Below are positions 1 to 12,406 of a stretch of DNA of 64,000 nt, piece after piece. The DNA lies in contig NC_026661.2 in assembly GCF_000004075.3 (NCBI RefSeq), forward strand, positions 2,294,001-2,358,000. Reading direction: 5' to 3'. The notes below the pieces were generated by a model. That model worked only from the letters and a program-made list of their open reading frames with translations, did no database searches and was not told where the DNA came from. Source of the DNA: Cucumis sativus. Its lineage: Eukaryota; Streptophyta; Magnoliopsida; Cucurbitales; Cucurbitaceae. Within the stretch, counting starts at the first letter, position 1, and every line of letters begins with the position of its first letter. Made by a program: the position numbers and the translations under genes.

Positions 1-334
1 CTCCTTCTCTTACTTTAAATGTTCCTTTTGGAATAACCACTGCACTTGGACGATCAGATGCACATGCGTCATTCCATGCATCTTTCAAAGCCTATGTTTC
101 ACAAGCAACAAGACTACAAAAGTTAGCAAAAACAATTAATTAATTCATTAAGTCATCACTTTGGTATATACTTTTATTATGTATTTATACCTCAGTGACA
201 TCGGCACCAGACACAATATTACCATACTTCCTCAAAGAAAAAATGTCAACATGGGATCGAGCCTCAATAGTAAATGATAGCAATGACATCAAGAATGTAG
301 TAACCAATAAGATCAAATGCTTAATCACACCCAT
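1..334 (-). CDS. Polygalacturonase (exopolygalacturonase-like), 5' part, cut by window edge
   Basis: This is the start of a secreted glycoside hydrolase family 28 enzyme, which hydrolyses pectic polygalacturonan in the cell wall. Exon 1 runs 334-191 and encodes 48 residues: a hydrophobic signal peptide beginning MGVIKHLILL, then a mature start with KYGNIVSGADVTE. Intron 190-92 has a GT donor and an AG acceptor. Exon 2 begins at 91 and reads ALKDAWNDACASDRPSAVVI, then PKGTF, and leaves the window still open. The order 'ALxxAWxxACxS...VVIPKGTF' is typical of plant polygalacturonases, especially the pollen exo-type. The catalytic residues (NTD, DD, GHG, RIK) would lie beyond the edge and cannot be checked. 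The mature start is short and has S where many relatives have K or G, so enzyme activity is not certain. Confidence 0.85.
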
Positions 335-1810
335 ATCGTTTTTTTTTCTCTTTTAAATTCTTCTTTATGTTTGATGTTTGGAAACTTTGTATGAGGATGA
401 TGTTTTATTTTGCATTCAAGATCTCTATATATATATATCAATTGAAAGACAATATGCAATGAACCTAAAAGAGGTTACGAGGATTGTGAACTTAGTTTGT
501 GATATATTGTTTAACCCACCGTCCATCACTTTCATCTATGCACAAATTTTGATAACTAAAATTTGTTTATTGTTCACAATCTGTTTTATTTTCCATTAAG
601 GATCTCTAGGTTGAATGGGTTTGCTGCAAAATTTCCTTCACCCACCAATATAAACAATCACATTTCTTGATTATAAGAATAAAAAAATTTACAAAACCAA
701 TCAAACAAGAACCCATCATGCAAGAAACAGAATCAACGTTCTTTTTTTTTTTCTTAGCCACACATGTTACTTAAAAATGTAAAACCCCTGGGGTTATTTA
801 TAACAATCCCTATAAATTGGTGGATTTTTTTTTAACGTCACATTGTTGTATTGTTATTGAAAATCATTTGGAGTATCTATGATTTCTATGACTAGTTGGT
901 TTCTGTCAAGATAAGGAAAATGATTGATTTTATATTGTCATTCTTATATAGTCCAACAAATTTGAAAGATTATTGTTTATAATTTTTATGTTTTTAGTGC
1001 CTCACGAACAAATTTATGTAGAATGTGTCTTGTAATCAAGTTCATAATGGAGGTTTTGCATTACCCATCGTCTATCAAATTTATTTCTTGTGTACAACTC
1101 TTCTTTTTTACTGTTATTATATAAGTTTTTCTTATTAAAAATAAGTTTATTATAATATTTGTAGTTTAATACTAAGAATGACTCTTTTGCACAAAAACAC
1201 TCAATAAAATACTAGATGAAATATGTGCCAAACTACATTTAATCTATATCAAATGATGGTATTATAGGACGAGGTACCTTTCAACTCGGACTTGGTGATC
1301 AGATTCAAATCCTAGGTGTTATTTTCTTATTACTATTATTATTATAACCAATAATTTGTTTGTTTTTTTCTAACAAATTTGATTTATTATGTTTATTGCC
1401 TATAAGACTTTTAATTCAATTATATACATTCATACATACATATATACATACATTATGAGACTCGTGCAACACATATAGTTAAAATTAGTATATATAAACA
1501 TGGGAAAATAAAACTTAAGATTTTTTTGTATCTGGGTGTGTATACATATATGTGTAAACTTTCTTTTTTTCCCTTTGTTATTTACTTTACCATTATTTTA
1601 AACGATATAAATTTAATTATTATTTTTAAAATTATGTCCAAATAAATATCTCAACTTTCAGTTTAATATAAAAATCTTATAAGAAATATTCAACATGCTC
1701 AACAATTAACAGTCTTTGTTAAATAAAAAAATCTGTTTTTAATTAAATTTTGAATATTTTAATTGTATAGTCTACAATAATAATAATAAATATAACCATT
1801 AGATTCAAAA
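335..1810. other. AT-rich intergenic DNA, upstream of the polygalacturonase
   Basis: No supported gene. The stretch is AT-rich with homopolymer runs. The part next to 334 is presumably the polygalacturonase promoter, but I see no clear TATA box at a convincing distance. A 73-codon open frame at 378-599 has no recognisable content. Confidence 0.5.
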
Positions 1811-1950
1811 TAATTAAGTATATAATAACATTTTTAAAAAATTATAAATATAGCAAAATCTGTTAAAGTGATAAATATTAATTTATGGTGGATAATAACA
1901 ATAAATTTTCCTAAATTTTGTTAAGATGTTATTATATATCTAATTATTAT
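1811..1950. mobile_element. Short inverted-repeat element (MITE-like), family copy A
   Basis: The left arm starts TTAAGTATATAATAACATT and continues to TATAGCAAAATC. The right arm ends in a reverse complement of the same sequence (TTTTGTTAAGATGTTATTAT, then TATCTAATTA). The arms are about 40 bp and imperfect, and the whole element is about 140 bp. Related copies lie at 35906-36065 and 43391-43640. It has no coding capacity, so it would be non-autonomous. The parent transposon superfamily cannot be named because the target duplications are not clear. Confidence 0.6.
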
Positions 1951-2016
1951 TTGTGAAGTTGCGACCAATTATAATTATGGAATTATTTAAGCACGAGGGC
2001 CAAACAAAGGGAAAGC

Positions 2017-2118
2017 AGCCCAATTCATTGGCTGGAAAATGAGCCCATATTCTAAAACCCAATCTGGAAATCCCAAATGTGAGTAGAACGCGAAATTAAT
2101 TTCTTAGGGTTAGGGTTT
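2017..2118 (+). promoter_or_regulatory. Site II motifs and telo-box upstream of the OB-fold gene
   Basis: Two AGCCCA motifs (TGGGCT on the other strand) lie at 2017-2022 and 2042-2047. A double telo-box TTAGGG/TTAGGGTTT lies at 2104-2118, about 85 bp before the start codon. In plants this pair marks promoters or leaders of translation- and growth-linked genes. The motifs are seen directly; the regulatory role is inferred. Confidence 0.6.
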
Positions 2119-2201
2119 TGACCCTCAGGTTCGGTTTCATTCTCCATTTTCGCGTTCTATTTTCATCGGCAACGGAAATTCGTTCATATTCTTGGATTTC
2201 C

Positions 2202-3704
2202 ATGGCGACGCCAGCAGCCAATGCTCCAGCAAAGAGGAAGCCTGTGTTCGTAAAAGTAGAAGAGCTAAAGCCTGGTACCAGTGGCCACACTCTCACCGTC
2301 AAGGTTGTGAGTTCCAAAAATGTTAAGGTTGTTAATAAAGGTGGACGATCCACCATGCTTACTGCTCGCCCTCAGCAATTAACTCGAATCTCTGAATGTC
2401 TTGTTGGTGATGAGACTGGTTCCATCGTCTTCACAGCTCGAAACGACCAAGGTGTGTTTCTCTGATGATTTTGTTTGAAAGCTTACGTTTTTCTCATCTT
2501 TTGAATGTATTGAGTGCTTGCTGAGACGATTTTTTGTATGTTTCCATTTCGTTGGATGTCATTTGGTGATTTTGAATTCTTCTGGAACAGTTAGTGGTCT
2601 TCTTTTTTGTTTGTGGAAGTCCTTGATAACTGAGAAGTTACAATATAGACTGCAAAGAACTCTCCTTTACAGTGTTACATAATCTTTTAGAGTTGCACCA
2701 ATGAAAATTTATTTCACCCTAGGGATGACCTCCTCTGTGCTGAACCACCGTGGATAATAGTTATTTAATAGTTATATTCTAATATAAACAGAATTTGAAT
2801 GTTGAGATAATTGTATTACAAGGAATGTAATCATAATCAAACATTGAGATTCAAGATAACTTGAAAATGCGTTTAACAAGGTCTGTAATAGGAATACACT
2901 TTGGGCAGAACACTTGGGTGTTTTGGATTGACTTTCTACATGCTTAAAGTTACTTTTTTTTAACACTTAAAAACACTTCTTTTTAGCCTTTATGTACTAG
3001 TTGCGCAAAGTGAACTACATTGTCAAAAACAGAACACTAAGAATTACTGTAGGGTAGGATATCTTTTGTTCAAGCACTTGAAATGATCCTCAAGGACAGT
3101 TAGTGTGTGAGTTTTTTAGTCTGTGGGATTAGATGTTACTGGTCAGGATAGAGCTTCTTTTATGTTTATCTCCTTCAAGTCAGGACCGTTGAGATGGTGG
3201 ATTTAGGTTCATGGGTGTAGACATACTTAGTCTTCATGTTGCATTGTTGTCATTTTAATTGCAGAGCCGTTTGGCCCGTTTCTTTATATATTGCCTCTTA
3301 CTTAGTGATTGATATTTTTTTATGTGTCTGCTTGGTATCAACAACCTATTGCTATGTATCGTGTATATTATAGGCGGTAAAATGCTTGTATTGGTGGAAG
3401 TGATCTTCAATCGTTGCTCATCCTCCCCCCTGCTCCCAAACAAACTTGTGTATGTTTGTATGTAATTAATGTTTATTGTGTAATATTATCTAAACGAATG
3501 GTTGTAAACTCTGCAGTTGATCTCATGAAGCCAGGAAACACTGTGACCCTAAGGAATGCAAAGATTGACATGTTCAAAGGTTCTATGAGGTTAGCAGTAG
3601 ATAAATGGGGACGAGTTGAAGTAGCTGAACCAGCCAACTTTGAGGCTAAAGAAGACAACAATCTCTCACTGGTTGAATATGAATTGGTTAACGTTGAAGA
3701 ATGA
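2202..3704 (+). CDS. OB-fold nucleic-acid-binding protein (At4g28440-like, SOSS-B related)
   Basis: A small single-stranded nucleic-acid-binding protein of 145 residues with one OB fold. Exon 1 is 2202-2451 and exon 2 is 3517-3704, separated by a GT-AG intron of 1,065 bp. The joined frame (250 + 188 bp) is open to TGA. The ATG at 2202 is chosen because it is followed by the A/P/K-rich start usual for the plant family (MATPAANAPAKRKPVFVKVE). The fold is shown by the strand-loop order KVEELKPGTSGHTLTVKVVS, then a strand ending SIVFTARNDQ, and after the intron VDLMKPGNTVTLRNAKID and WGRVEVAE. Plant members are about 150 aa, so the gene is full length. The animal relatives SOSSB1/2 act in DNA repair; the plant function is poorly defined and I do not assign one. 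Confidence 0.9.
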
Positions 3705-4180
3705 CTTGAAATTATGCAGTGTTAATTATCATGGATTTACTTTCTTTATTGTGTGGTGGACTGCTATTTAACTGGTATACAGTTTCTATATGGCAACACA
3801 AAAATCTTGCTGAGAGTAATATAAGTTGATTATTGATGTGCCCAACTATGCTTAATTTGGATCTGATGTGATAAAGATCTTCAAAGGCAAAGTGCAAACG
3901 TTACTATCTGGTCTACTTATTATTTTGAAAAGTAAATAGAATGCTTTACCAATGTAGCTTTGTTTTGGTCCCTTATTTCTATTAACTATTGGGGTATTCT
4001 GCTAACTTGCATTTGAGGAAAGGTATATTTGATACATACATTGTAGCCTTTGCATTCATGGAAATCGACCCCTTATCGATATACTTTGTCAGATTTACTT
4101 GACTCTTCGTATCAACTATTAGGAGAAGTCAATTATATTTTTGCAATGTTATTTAATATTTATTAACAAAAATAATAAAT
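3705..4180. other. 3' flank of the OB-fold gene
   Basis: The probable 3' UTR is followed by AT-rich spacer. I see no gene or repeat structure here. Confidence 0.5.
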
Positions 4181-5345
4181 ATTCATCTCATAGAGGTTCA
4201 CAACACTTTATACTTATTAAGAAATTGAAGTGAAAGAATCGACAAAAATAAGAAATTGAAGAGATAAAATACTTTATACTTAAAGAAAATTACACACGAA
4301 CCACCTGCAAGACAACGAACCATATCATTCGCATTACCTGAGAGTGAGTAATCACAACACAACAGACCTTTAATCTCAGCCAAAAAATCATTCATCTCAT
4401 AGAGGTTCACAACACTAAGTCGAAGGACACAAGTAAGATCAAAACAATCAAACAATCACAATGAGAAATAGAATGACACTAGGAAATAGAGAAAACAGAG
4501 ACTGGAGCCGTTTGATAAGGCCAAAGGCTTCCAAAAATGTTATTGGCCACTTTGAGAGAACGGGCATGCAACCCGTAGATGAGAGAGACCTTGAGAGGTC
4601 ACGAACAACCCCACCCGCCCCAACATCCTCCAACCACGAGGCGTCGATATTGAGCATCCACACCCCAACGTTAGGCGGAATCTAAGAAGCATGATGCACC
4701 GGGTTCCCCCCTCCTAAGCGAAAATGGAGCCCCATCTCCCTTCAAGTGTAAAGAAGATTCTTCTCAACAGAGCATCACGATCAGGCTCGAACCCGCAACG
4801 CTTCACCACATTTCCGTAATTCCACACATCCCACAGTAGGATAGCCGCAAACCCTGTTACGCACCTCGGTCGTAGAAACCACCCTATATCAGCAGTTCGA
4901 CAGACTCCAACAATTCTTGAAATCGCCAAAAAGCCCAAATAAGGAAGGGAAGAATAATAATCAAATGCTTCTACAAAACTTGCATCGCAGCCCATAAAAC
5001 ATTTCCTACAAAGAAAACAAAGCGGGTTAATAGAGATTCCATTTTTTTACAAATTATGGCAAAGGTAGGGAGTCGGAGACAGCGTTCACCCTTAGGGGCA
5101 CCTCAAGTTTCCATATAGCTTTCCATAAAGGTTTCCATCTAAAGGGGAGCCAACCCCGTCACGGAACACACCTCCCTCAACAGAAAGGTTTTCATCATCA
5201 CCACGACAACCCCTAACAAGGATATTCAGGATAGTCATTGCATCACTTGGGAGAAAATTTTCGAAGACAGAGGACTTATTCCACGCCCTATCATCAATAA
5301 ACAAATCGTAAACCCCTTAGGAACCATGGCTCCTATTGATACGTA
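4181..5345 (-). mobile_element. Decayed LINE (non-LTR retrotransposon) 3' fragment
   Basis: Read on the minus strand, pieces of a plant LINE ORF2 tail appear in the expected order. Near 5310-5200 is VYDLFIDDRAWN followed by SSVFENFLPSDAMTILNI, which matches the segment before the zf-RVT domain. Near 4850 comes the linker ILLWDVWNYGNVV. An RNase H-like start, MLNIDASWLEDVGAGGVVRD, lies around 4660-4600, and its tail EIKGLLCCDYSLSGNANDMV at about 4370-4310. The frame is broken by several stops and frame changes, and the reverse transcriptase and endonuclease parts are missing. This is an old 5'-truncated copy. GC content is higher than in the flanks, which helps set it off. A 27-bp direct repeat (4181-4207 and 4390-4416) lies at and inside its 3' side. 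Confidence 0.75.
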
Positions 5346-6474
5346 TATGTGTTCTCAACCCTCACCACAAAGCCAATGATTTCGTTAATATAAGCAGTGT
5401 TTTGAGGTAAATTTGTTTTATGATCAGTTTTGTAAAATCACATTCTTTTTTCCTGCTATATTTAATTCGTGATCATCACTATTTTTTGCTAAAACAATAA
5501 AAAAAAATTATGTGCATCAAAATTACTATTCATATCACGACCAAATGAAAGTTGTGACGTCTATAATTGATGTATTACTCTTCTTTTGATCTTTTTGCAA
5601 AGCTCTTTCCTTGAGCCGTAAAGAACCTTCACAATTTTCACTTAAGTTGAGGGAAAAAAATGTGATAAGTCCAAAACTTACCAGATATACATATACTTGA
5701 AAATTAGAAAACTTGTTCGAAACTCGATTGGAGGTCTAGATTTTCATTTAAACTTTAAAAATTTTGGGAACTGATTTTAAAAATGGTTTTAACAAGATGC
5801 TATGTTTAATGAAAATCTCCTCCAACAAAAACTTTAATGTTTGAATCTCTGTTGTGTGTATTACTAACTAAAATGGGGAAATGATAAACTAAGAAATTCA
5901 ACATCTTATTAGCAATGAAGTATATGATTCAAATCCTCCTCCCACTCCAACAACGCCTCTGCCCCCGAAATGCATAACATAACTTTAATGAACTAAATTT
6001 CTCTAATTTGTGTGTGTAGGCCTATTTCGTTTTAAATGGGCAAAGATAAGGAGATGATTGTTTCAGAAATAGAAATAAAGGTTAATATAAAGACTACGAA
6101 ACAATATAAGCATAATTGAAACCTACTAAAATTTGGAAGTACAATTGAAATTACAAAAATGTCACACAATAGCAAAATGTGCTAATTTGTATAATGTGTA
6201 TCCATCTTTTATAAAATAGTTGAAGAACATTTGAGCTAAAATATCATAAGCTTTAACAAATTCATGAAGCTAAACTAAGCAAGCTGAAAATTCTCGACAA
6301 TCAAGAATTTGTACAACACCGCAAAATTTCAATTCCTTCTCTCATTCATGATTAACTGTCAGTCGAAGTAGTGTCATGAGACGGAATCTATGGAAGATTT
6401 CCTGAGGTATTGGTGCCTCAAAGTGTTTAACCACCACAGCCAAGGAACGTCCCTTCTCTTGTTTCGAACTCAGT
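5346..6474. other. AT-rich intergenic DNA and 3' side of DCAF13
   Basis: No gene seen. The last 100-200 bp before 6474 are probably the DCAF13 3' UTR. The rest is AT-rich spacer. Confidence 0.5.
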
Positions 6475-9400
6475 TTACTCAACTTCTTTGATAATTCTTC
6501 TCCTACGGAGTGGCACAGTCGAAATGCTCCCAGGAGCGCTGTGAGCTTTCCTCCTCTCTTCTTTCCTTCTCTCGGCGTCAATAATCGTGCGTCGGAGTGC
6601 AGCGGCTTTGAATATCGGTTTCGGTAAGTGTCTATGCCTGTAGTGAAAAACCCGAGTTTAAAGTTTTAAAATCCCTTTCCAATACTACTGTTTCCTTATT
6701 GTTACAGCATATGAAACGGCAGTTAAGAACAAGAGACGGCAATGAGGAATCCTCTTTCCGATGGTAAAAGAGAAACCGATTAAATGTGCGTGTGTATGAT
6801 GCATACACATCAGACTTGGTGTCATGAAATTATAGGATGCAGATAGAGGCTAAACAAATAAGCAGTGCATGAATACCGGACAAGAGTTTTACCTCACAAT
6901 ACGCTTAACCTCAGGAAGATGTTTATAACGATTCTTAACAGCCTCTTGATATTCATGTTTTCTTTTCTCCCTCGGAAGAAGCTGCAGCAAATATTAATTT
7001 AGAAGTAAATTGATAAATCCCAAATGTATTGAAAGATAAATGTAATTGAAAACAAGATAAACCCGATAAATTCATGTGGTAGATGTACTTGGACCATACC
7101 AATCTTGAGATCACCTCGCTGTATTAACAACCATCTTCTCTAACAACTCAACTAATCGCTAATATGCACTTAATACACTCCAATCAAAAGAGAATTTGTA
7201 AAATAAAAATAGGGCTGTAAACATTGACGTATTCATTATCCAGCTCGAGCAAGTGCAGATACTTGGCAAAAATAAAGAGAGAGAGGATTCTTACAACTCC
7301 TAATTGTTCAGATGCCTTGGCTTTCCAAAGCCGAAGGTTGGTGTCATCACTCCCTGATATCACATAACTTGCATCACAGCTGAACCTGACGCAGAACACC
7401 CTAAAAAACCAAAAAGGATGCAGTAACATCAGCAAAAAAGAACGATCATTATTCATATTTGAGCATTCACCAATCACATTAAATGTATTGAAACTAATTG
7501 CACATCGGAAGGCTTCAATCAAATGATAAACCTACAAAACAAATAATTAACTTGGACCAAAGGCTAGAATAATGGTGCAACCTTTGCATTCTTTTGGTAT
7601 GATAAATCTCACGGCTGTGACCCCCGTTATATGGAAAGATTCTTATCTGCAAAATTAATTACATGATAGGTTAAAAACATAACTTGAAAAATAAGATACA
7701 AAATGTTGAACATAACCTGGGTTGGAACTCACTGTTCTATCGTATGAGCCAGTAACAAATTCTCGACCACTTGGTGAAAAATCAATATCCATTCTGAAAG
7801 AAAGTGCTAAATGTTAACACGAGTTTTACTAAAGCTTGAAGTTAAGGAGTGGCACTATTTAATTCTTATAAACCAAAATAAAAAGTTTGTTTCATACACT
7901 GCAGATACATGATCTCTGTGCACACATTTTGCCTCATCAAGTTTCCTAGAATCGTAGCTATAACAGTTGCAATCTTCATTTGCCTGGAAAGCATAGAGTA
8001 AGAGGAATTATTCTTAAGGGAACAAAGAACAATTGTAAACATACTAGATGGTTAAAAGAATGACAAGAACATAAAAAGTTAGACTACTTATAAAATTTAA
8101 TGAGGCCTGCTATAAACTATTATACACGTAAGAACAAAGAAGTATTTGATTATTATATTGTCTGCATTTTGATAAAAGCAACAAAGCCAAAAAGCTAAGA
8201 CAACATCAAGCAATATCAAATCTTAAAGATCCATTCATGTGCTTACAGCAGTGAAGTTCATTGGCTCCCTTGGATTCCAACAAATAGAATTAGTTTTTGT
8301 CTGTCACAAGAAAGGTACCCATAAGAATACACAAAACGAAACAAAAGATTTCAAAGCAACTCTTTTGACTAACTGCCACCATCATACCCTCATAATTACT
8401 TTCCTTGCAGGGGATGACATGCGCAAATCATACAATGCAATACTTCGATCACTACAAGATGAAAAAAAATAGCATAGAGGGTTAAAAATACTCCCATCAT
8501 ATAAAAATGAAAATGAAGTGATCAGCAACACGGAAAATTTTACTGGATTAAACACCATTACTAGTTCCATATTGCCCTTTTCATCCTTTTTCTTTTCTTT
8601 TTTTCCTTTGATAGAGCTAGTTCAAATCCACACTACTTCATTTATGAAGATGTAATACATATATTTAATCACCACAAAACTCCCGACATCCATAATATCA
8701 GAGGTTCTTTTAACTCAGAGGGAAAAGAAATCGTGTATTTCCATGAATGCCCACTATCAATAGGAACTATTTACTAAAGCATAAACAACTTATTGAATCA
8801 AATATTCACAGATCCCTGTCATGGAGAAGTAGGATAAAGATAATGTAATAATGCCCCAAGTAACTTTCACTCTGACCACGAAAAAATTAAATTAAAAAAA
8901 ATAAAAAAGCAAAAACAGAACCTATTAGCTCAAATTTTGTTTACGGTCCAAAAATTGATGCAACAAAATGAGGGGCGGGGGGGGGGGGGTTGGAAATAGT
9001 GGAAGGACAGATCTTGTACAACAGAAAAATGCATAACATGTATTGACCATTATTTTTCTGTTTTAGTTCAAATTGTGCAAGGTTCAACGATCCACCCATC
9101 AACCTATGGCTATGCTCAAATTGATATGCATGGACCGTTAGCAAGTAAACTAGCATTTGTGATCATACATACCTAGCCGACGTTGCCAGGACATTGGGTT
9201 CCCCAGGATTAAAACGAACAGAGATAACTGAGTCTGTTCCCCACTCATAACTGCTCACTGGTTGAGACCTACCAAAAAAAAAAAAAACTTCAATATATAA
9301 TAAGGAAAAGAAAGTGCCAAGTGAAATGAATGGTGATGAATACCTGTTGTGATCCCAGATATCTAATTGAGCACCAGCAGTAGCAAAAAGATTTCCATCC

Positions 9401-10883
9401 CACTGATGATCAATAGCCCTATAATCAGAAACTAAGGGCTCAAAATTCAAAAAGACCTTTAAATAAAAAGAAGCAGAAAAAAAGGGTTATAGCATTGTCT
9501 AAAATTAGTAGCTTACCAGAAAGCATTCTTCCAGACATAAACTGCCAGAGGCTGAAAACATGGTTTTCATAAGGTTAGTTGGGAATAACACAACAAAGAT
9601 AACTCAAGCATTACAACGCATGGATAATTCAAGTGCACACCTCGGATGAATTATTTGAAGTTTCATATGAATTCAGAGTGGGAACTGGAACATTCCATAG
9701 CCTGACACTAAAACAACAAACAAGAAAATTTCGGTCCCAAGTAAAAATTTATAAAAGTCTTAACATTCTACAATGCATCAAATAATGTAATTACAAAATT
9801 GTGTCTTACGTGCAATCTGTCCCACATGATATCAAGATGCGTCCATCGGTAGATGCAGTCAAGCCTCGAACAGCACCTTGATGTCCAGGAAACTGATAAA
9901 CAGTTCGCCTATAACGTATGTGGGTCAGCATTTTTTTTTTTCAGATTTTTAATTGTAGCCTAATTTGTGTCAAGCTTGTTGACCACTATAAAAACAGAAC
10001 TGCATAGAACTAAATGTTAAAAACCATCATCTTACCTGTTTGCAATATCCCACAGACGAATATCTGTAGACATAAAAATCAATTATTGATGGAGATATAA
10101 AACAACAAAAATGCAAGACAAATTAATATCATTGTTTTAATGGAACAAGAGCATTGCAGCACTATTTACTGAATGGAGACTACAAATTAAAATGAAGAAA
10201 AAGTAAAGCTATTGCAAATTAAGTAAAAAATTCTAGAATATAAACACCCAGCAACAGTACAACTATAAATGGTTACCAGAACAGCACAAGAATTAAACAC
10301 AAACACACAAAGAAGTAAATTTCCCAAAAACTTCCGACCAAACTTCTGTGAACTCAACAAAAAACAGAGGAAGAAATCATAAGGAAGAAGAAACTAACAA
10401 TGTTAACCTAGCAGCTGAATCATTGAATAATTTACCTCCATCCATCGAACCGGAAAATATCCCTTTCAAGTGATTAGGATTCTTCGCCATACATGAAACG
10501 GAGTCCATATGCCCATCCATTGCTCCTATAAATGGTTTTGCAAACATCTAAACATAGAAAACATAAGAATCTTTACTAATTGATTGAACTTTCCCAACAA
10601 CTCGGCAACTTGAAACAATGATTCAAATCCCAACATTACCTTGTCCAATTTCGCAGCATTAACAGCACGGACATACTCAACCGCCTTCTCTTGCGTACGG
10701 AGACTGGGGTCGAAGTTCCGAAATACCCTCTAATTGAAGCAATACAGAGTCAATACTTGAAGCAAGATGAAATCGAACAATAAATAAATAAATAAGTAAA
10801 TCCCGCCGGTTAATCACCTGGAGGTCATGGCTTCGTTCTCGAGTGAATTCATCAGTAGAGCGGGATATCACCTTGACCTTCAT
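6475..10883 (-). CDS. DCAF13: DCAF13 / SOF1-type WD40 protein (ribosome biogenesis, CUL4 substrate receptor)
   Basis: A nucleolar WD40 protein needed for small-subunit rRNA processing and, as a DDB1-CUL4 associated factor, able to recruit substrates to a ubiquitin ligase. Seventeen exons with GT-AG introns: 10883-10818, 10729-10640, 10547-10436, 10063-10036, 9908-9810, 9707-9641, 9551-9517, 9418-9344, 9268-9173, 8451-8388, 8300-8247, 7983-7898, 7793-7733, 7646-7582, 7400-7295, 6981-6893 and 6637-6475. They sum to 1,356 bp, or 451 residues, the usual family length. The start is MKVKVISRSTDEFTRER. WD40 blades fill about residues 60-370 (IRLWDIAN, VRLWNVP, QLDIWDHNRS, SIALYDLR, NLRLWKAK). The Sof1 domain follows: LLPREKRKHEYQEAVKNRYK, HLPEVKRIVRHRHLPKPI and a basic tail ending RRRRIIKEVE. 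RPN1 lies upstream on the same strand. It appears intact. Confidence 0.96.
8977..8990. repeat. Poly-G run in a DCAF13 intron
   Basis: A run of about 13 G on the + strand (C-rich in the transcript) sits inside the long intron between exons 9 and 10 of DCAF13. Length may vary between individuals or be a sequencing weak spot. Confidence 0.8.
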
Positions 10884-10892
10884 CGTTGAGTA

Positions 10893-10963
10893 AAACCCTA
10901 ACTAGGGAAAGAGAGGAGATGGAGAAACGAGGTTGAAGGAGTTAAACCCTGCACTGATGGGCC
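10893..10963 (-). promoter_or_regulatory. Telo-box and site II motif in the DCAF13 leader/promoter
   Basis: AAACCCTAA lies at 10893-10901, ten bases upstream of the DCAF13 start codon, and TGGGCC lies at 10958-10963. This combination is typical of plant ribosome-biogenesis genes and fits DCAF13's known role. Confidence 0.65.
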
Positions 10964-11059
10964 AAATTAAGAACCATCAGTTAAGTTTGTGAACCGAACC
11001 AACCGACTCCGGTTCATAACGGCCGGTCAGTTTTTAACCGATTTTGATGCGGTGGCGAG

Positions 11060-11203
11060 ATGGAGGCTTTTGGAAGAAAAATAGAATTGTTGAACGGTGA
11101 AGATGAAGGCTTGGGGAACTGGAGAGAAGCTGGCCGTGAACGTGGAGGCGAAGAGGAGCAGCTGAAGACGAAGAATTTCGTGGATGAGATGAACGGCAGC
11201 TGA
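11060..11203 (+). CDS. Candidate small ORF of 47 aa, divergent from DCAF13
   Basis: An ATG-started frame encodes a strongly charged peptide, MEAFGRKIELLNGEDEGLGN continuing through WREAGRERGGEEEQLKTKN. It lies in a GC-rich island (about 11020-11290) within otherwise AT-rich DNA, about 180 bp from the DCAF13 start and on the opposite strand. A G-box-like core ACACGTGC follows near 11262. I do not recognise the peptide. The island could equally be a shared promoter or untranslated leader, so coding status is uncertain. Confidence 0.2.
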   Translation: MEAFGRKIELLNGEDEGLGNWREAGRERGGEEEQLKTKNFVDEMNGS

Positions 11204-12406
11204 AGATGGCCGCGCAGCTGGCGGTTCGATTCGTGGGACTTGTCCAACTTTTGCACTCTAGGACACGTGCTCAAAATGAGTGGCGGATTACAATTATACC
11301 CCTGACCCGGTATATATGGATATTAATGGCTAATTTTCAATTTCCTAATTTTTTTTGGCTATTTAATTCAGGTACTCGAAACTTTAAATATGTACCAAGA
11401 AATTCAAAATGGGAGAGCATTGAATTAGTCTAACAAAAAATAAAAAATAGTATGACAAAAAATAGAGTAATATTAATGGTAGGAGATAATAATTAGAAAG
11501 GGTAAATTTAATGTTTAATATGGAACGATAAGGACAATGCACCACAAAGTAGATTATTAGAACCACAAAAATACAATACCCACAAACTCTAATAATCAAT
11601 TTAGTAGATTTTCTTTTTAAAAAATGTTGATTATGAAGGAACTTTTTAATACAAAATTGAATATTTAATGACTTATTTAGAAAACAAAATTAAAAACTCA
11701 AAAGTTTATTAAGCACATCTCGAAATGTACGTAGATAAACCCAAAAGCTCAAACCTTCTCTTGAAATATAGTATTTGTAAAAAGAAACTAAAATGATATA
11801 GTATATTAGTTTTTATAATAGATACATATTATATGAACTGCTTTAAATTTTAAATTCTCTTCGAAAAGAGAATGTGGGCAGCAAAACTAGGTAGTCACGA
11901 TCATTTCATCCCACCAAAAGAAAGCTGAAAAACAAGTAGCCAAAGAAGGACCAACTAAAATGAAACCTAACTCAGTAGCATGGGCATAAGCTTGGTTGTT
12001 CAATCTCCTTGTGCTTTAAAATAATGGTCAAAAAGGCCCAAAAACAATAAAAAAGATCGATAACATTTTATACCATGCAAAGATGGGACACAACATCGAG
12101 GTTGCATCAAATTAGACTAAGCAAATAGAGATTCTATTCCCAAAAAATCAAATACAAAAAGATCCCGAGTCAATGGGAACTAAAATAGGAACACCATGAA
12201 AACATGAATAAGATCAATTCAAGCACGTTTTCGAACTCATGGCTGTTCATCAAAACTAACAATGCACTGCTCGGATGAGATTAAGACGATCATAACTAAA
12301 CTCGAACCCCGCATCCCGCATTATGTTTTTGCCGTCCAGCAACATGCTGGTTAGAATTGATATCAATCAGCAGTGATTTAACCATTCCTCTAATTACAAT
12401 GGCTTG
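11204..12406. other. Intergenic DNA between DCAF13 and RPN1
   Basis: An AT-rich spacer from about 11300 is followed by a more mixed part. The last 150 bp or so before 12406 are probably the RPN1 3' UTR. No supported gene. Confidence 0.5.

Noticed and set aside
1265-1315. tRNA- or SINE-like fragment (ATTCAAATCC resembling a B box)
   Set aside because: There is no A box at the right distance and no cloverleaf can be drawn. Similar short strings occur by chance elsewhere in the window.
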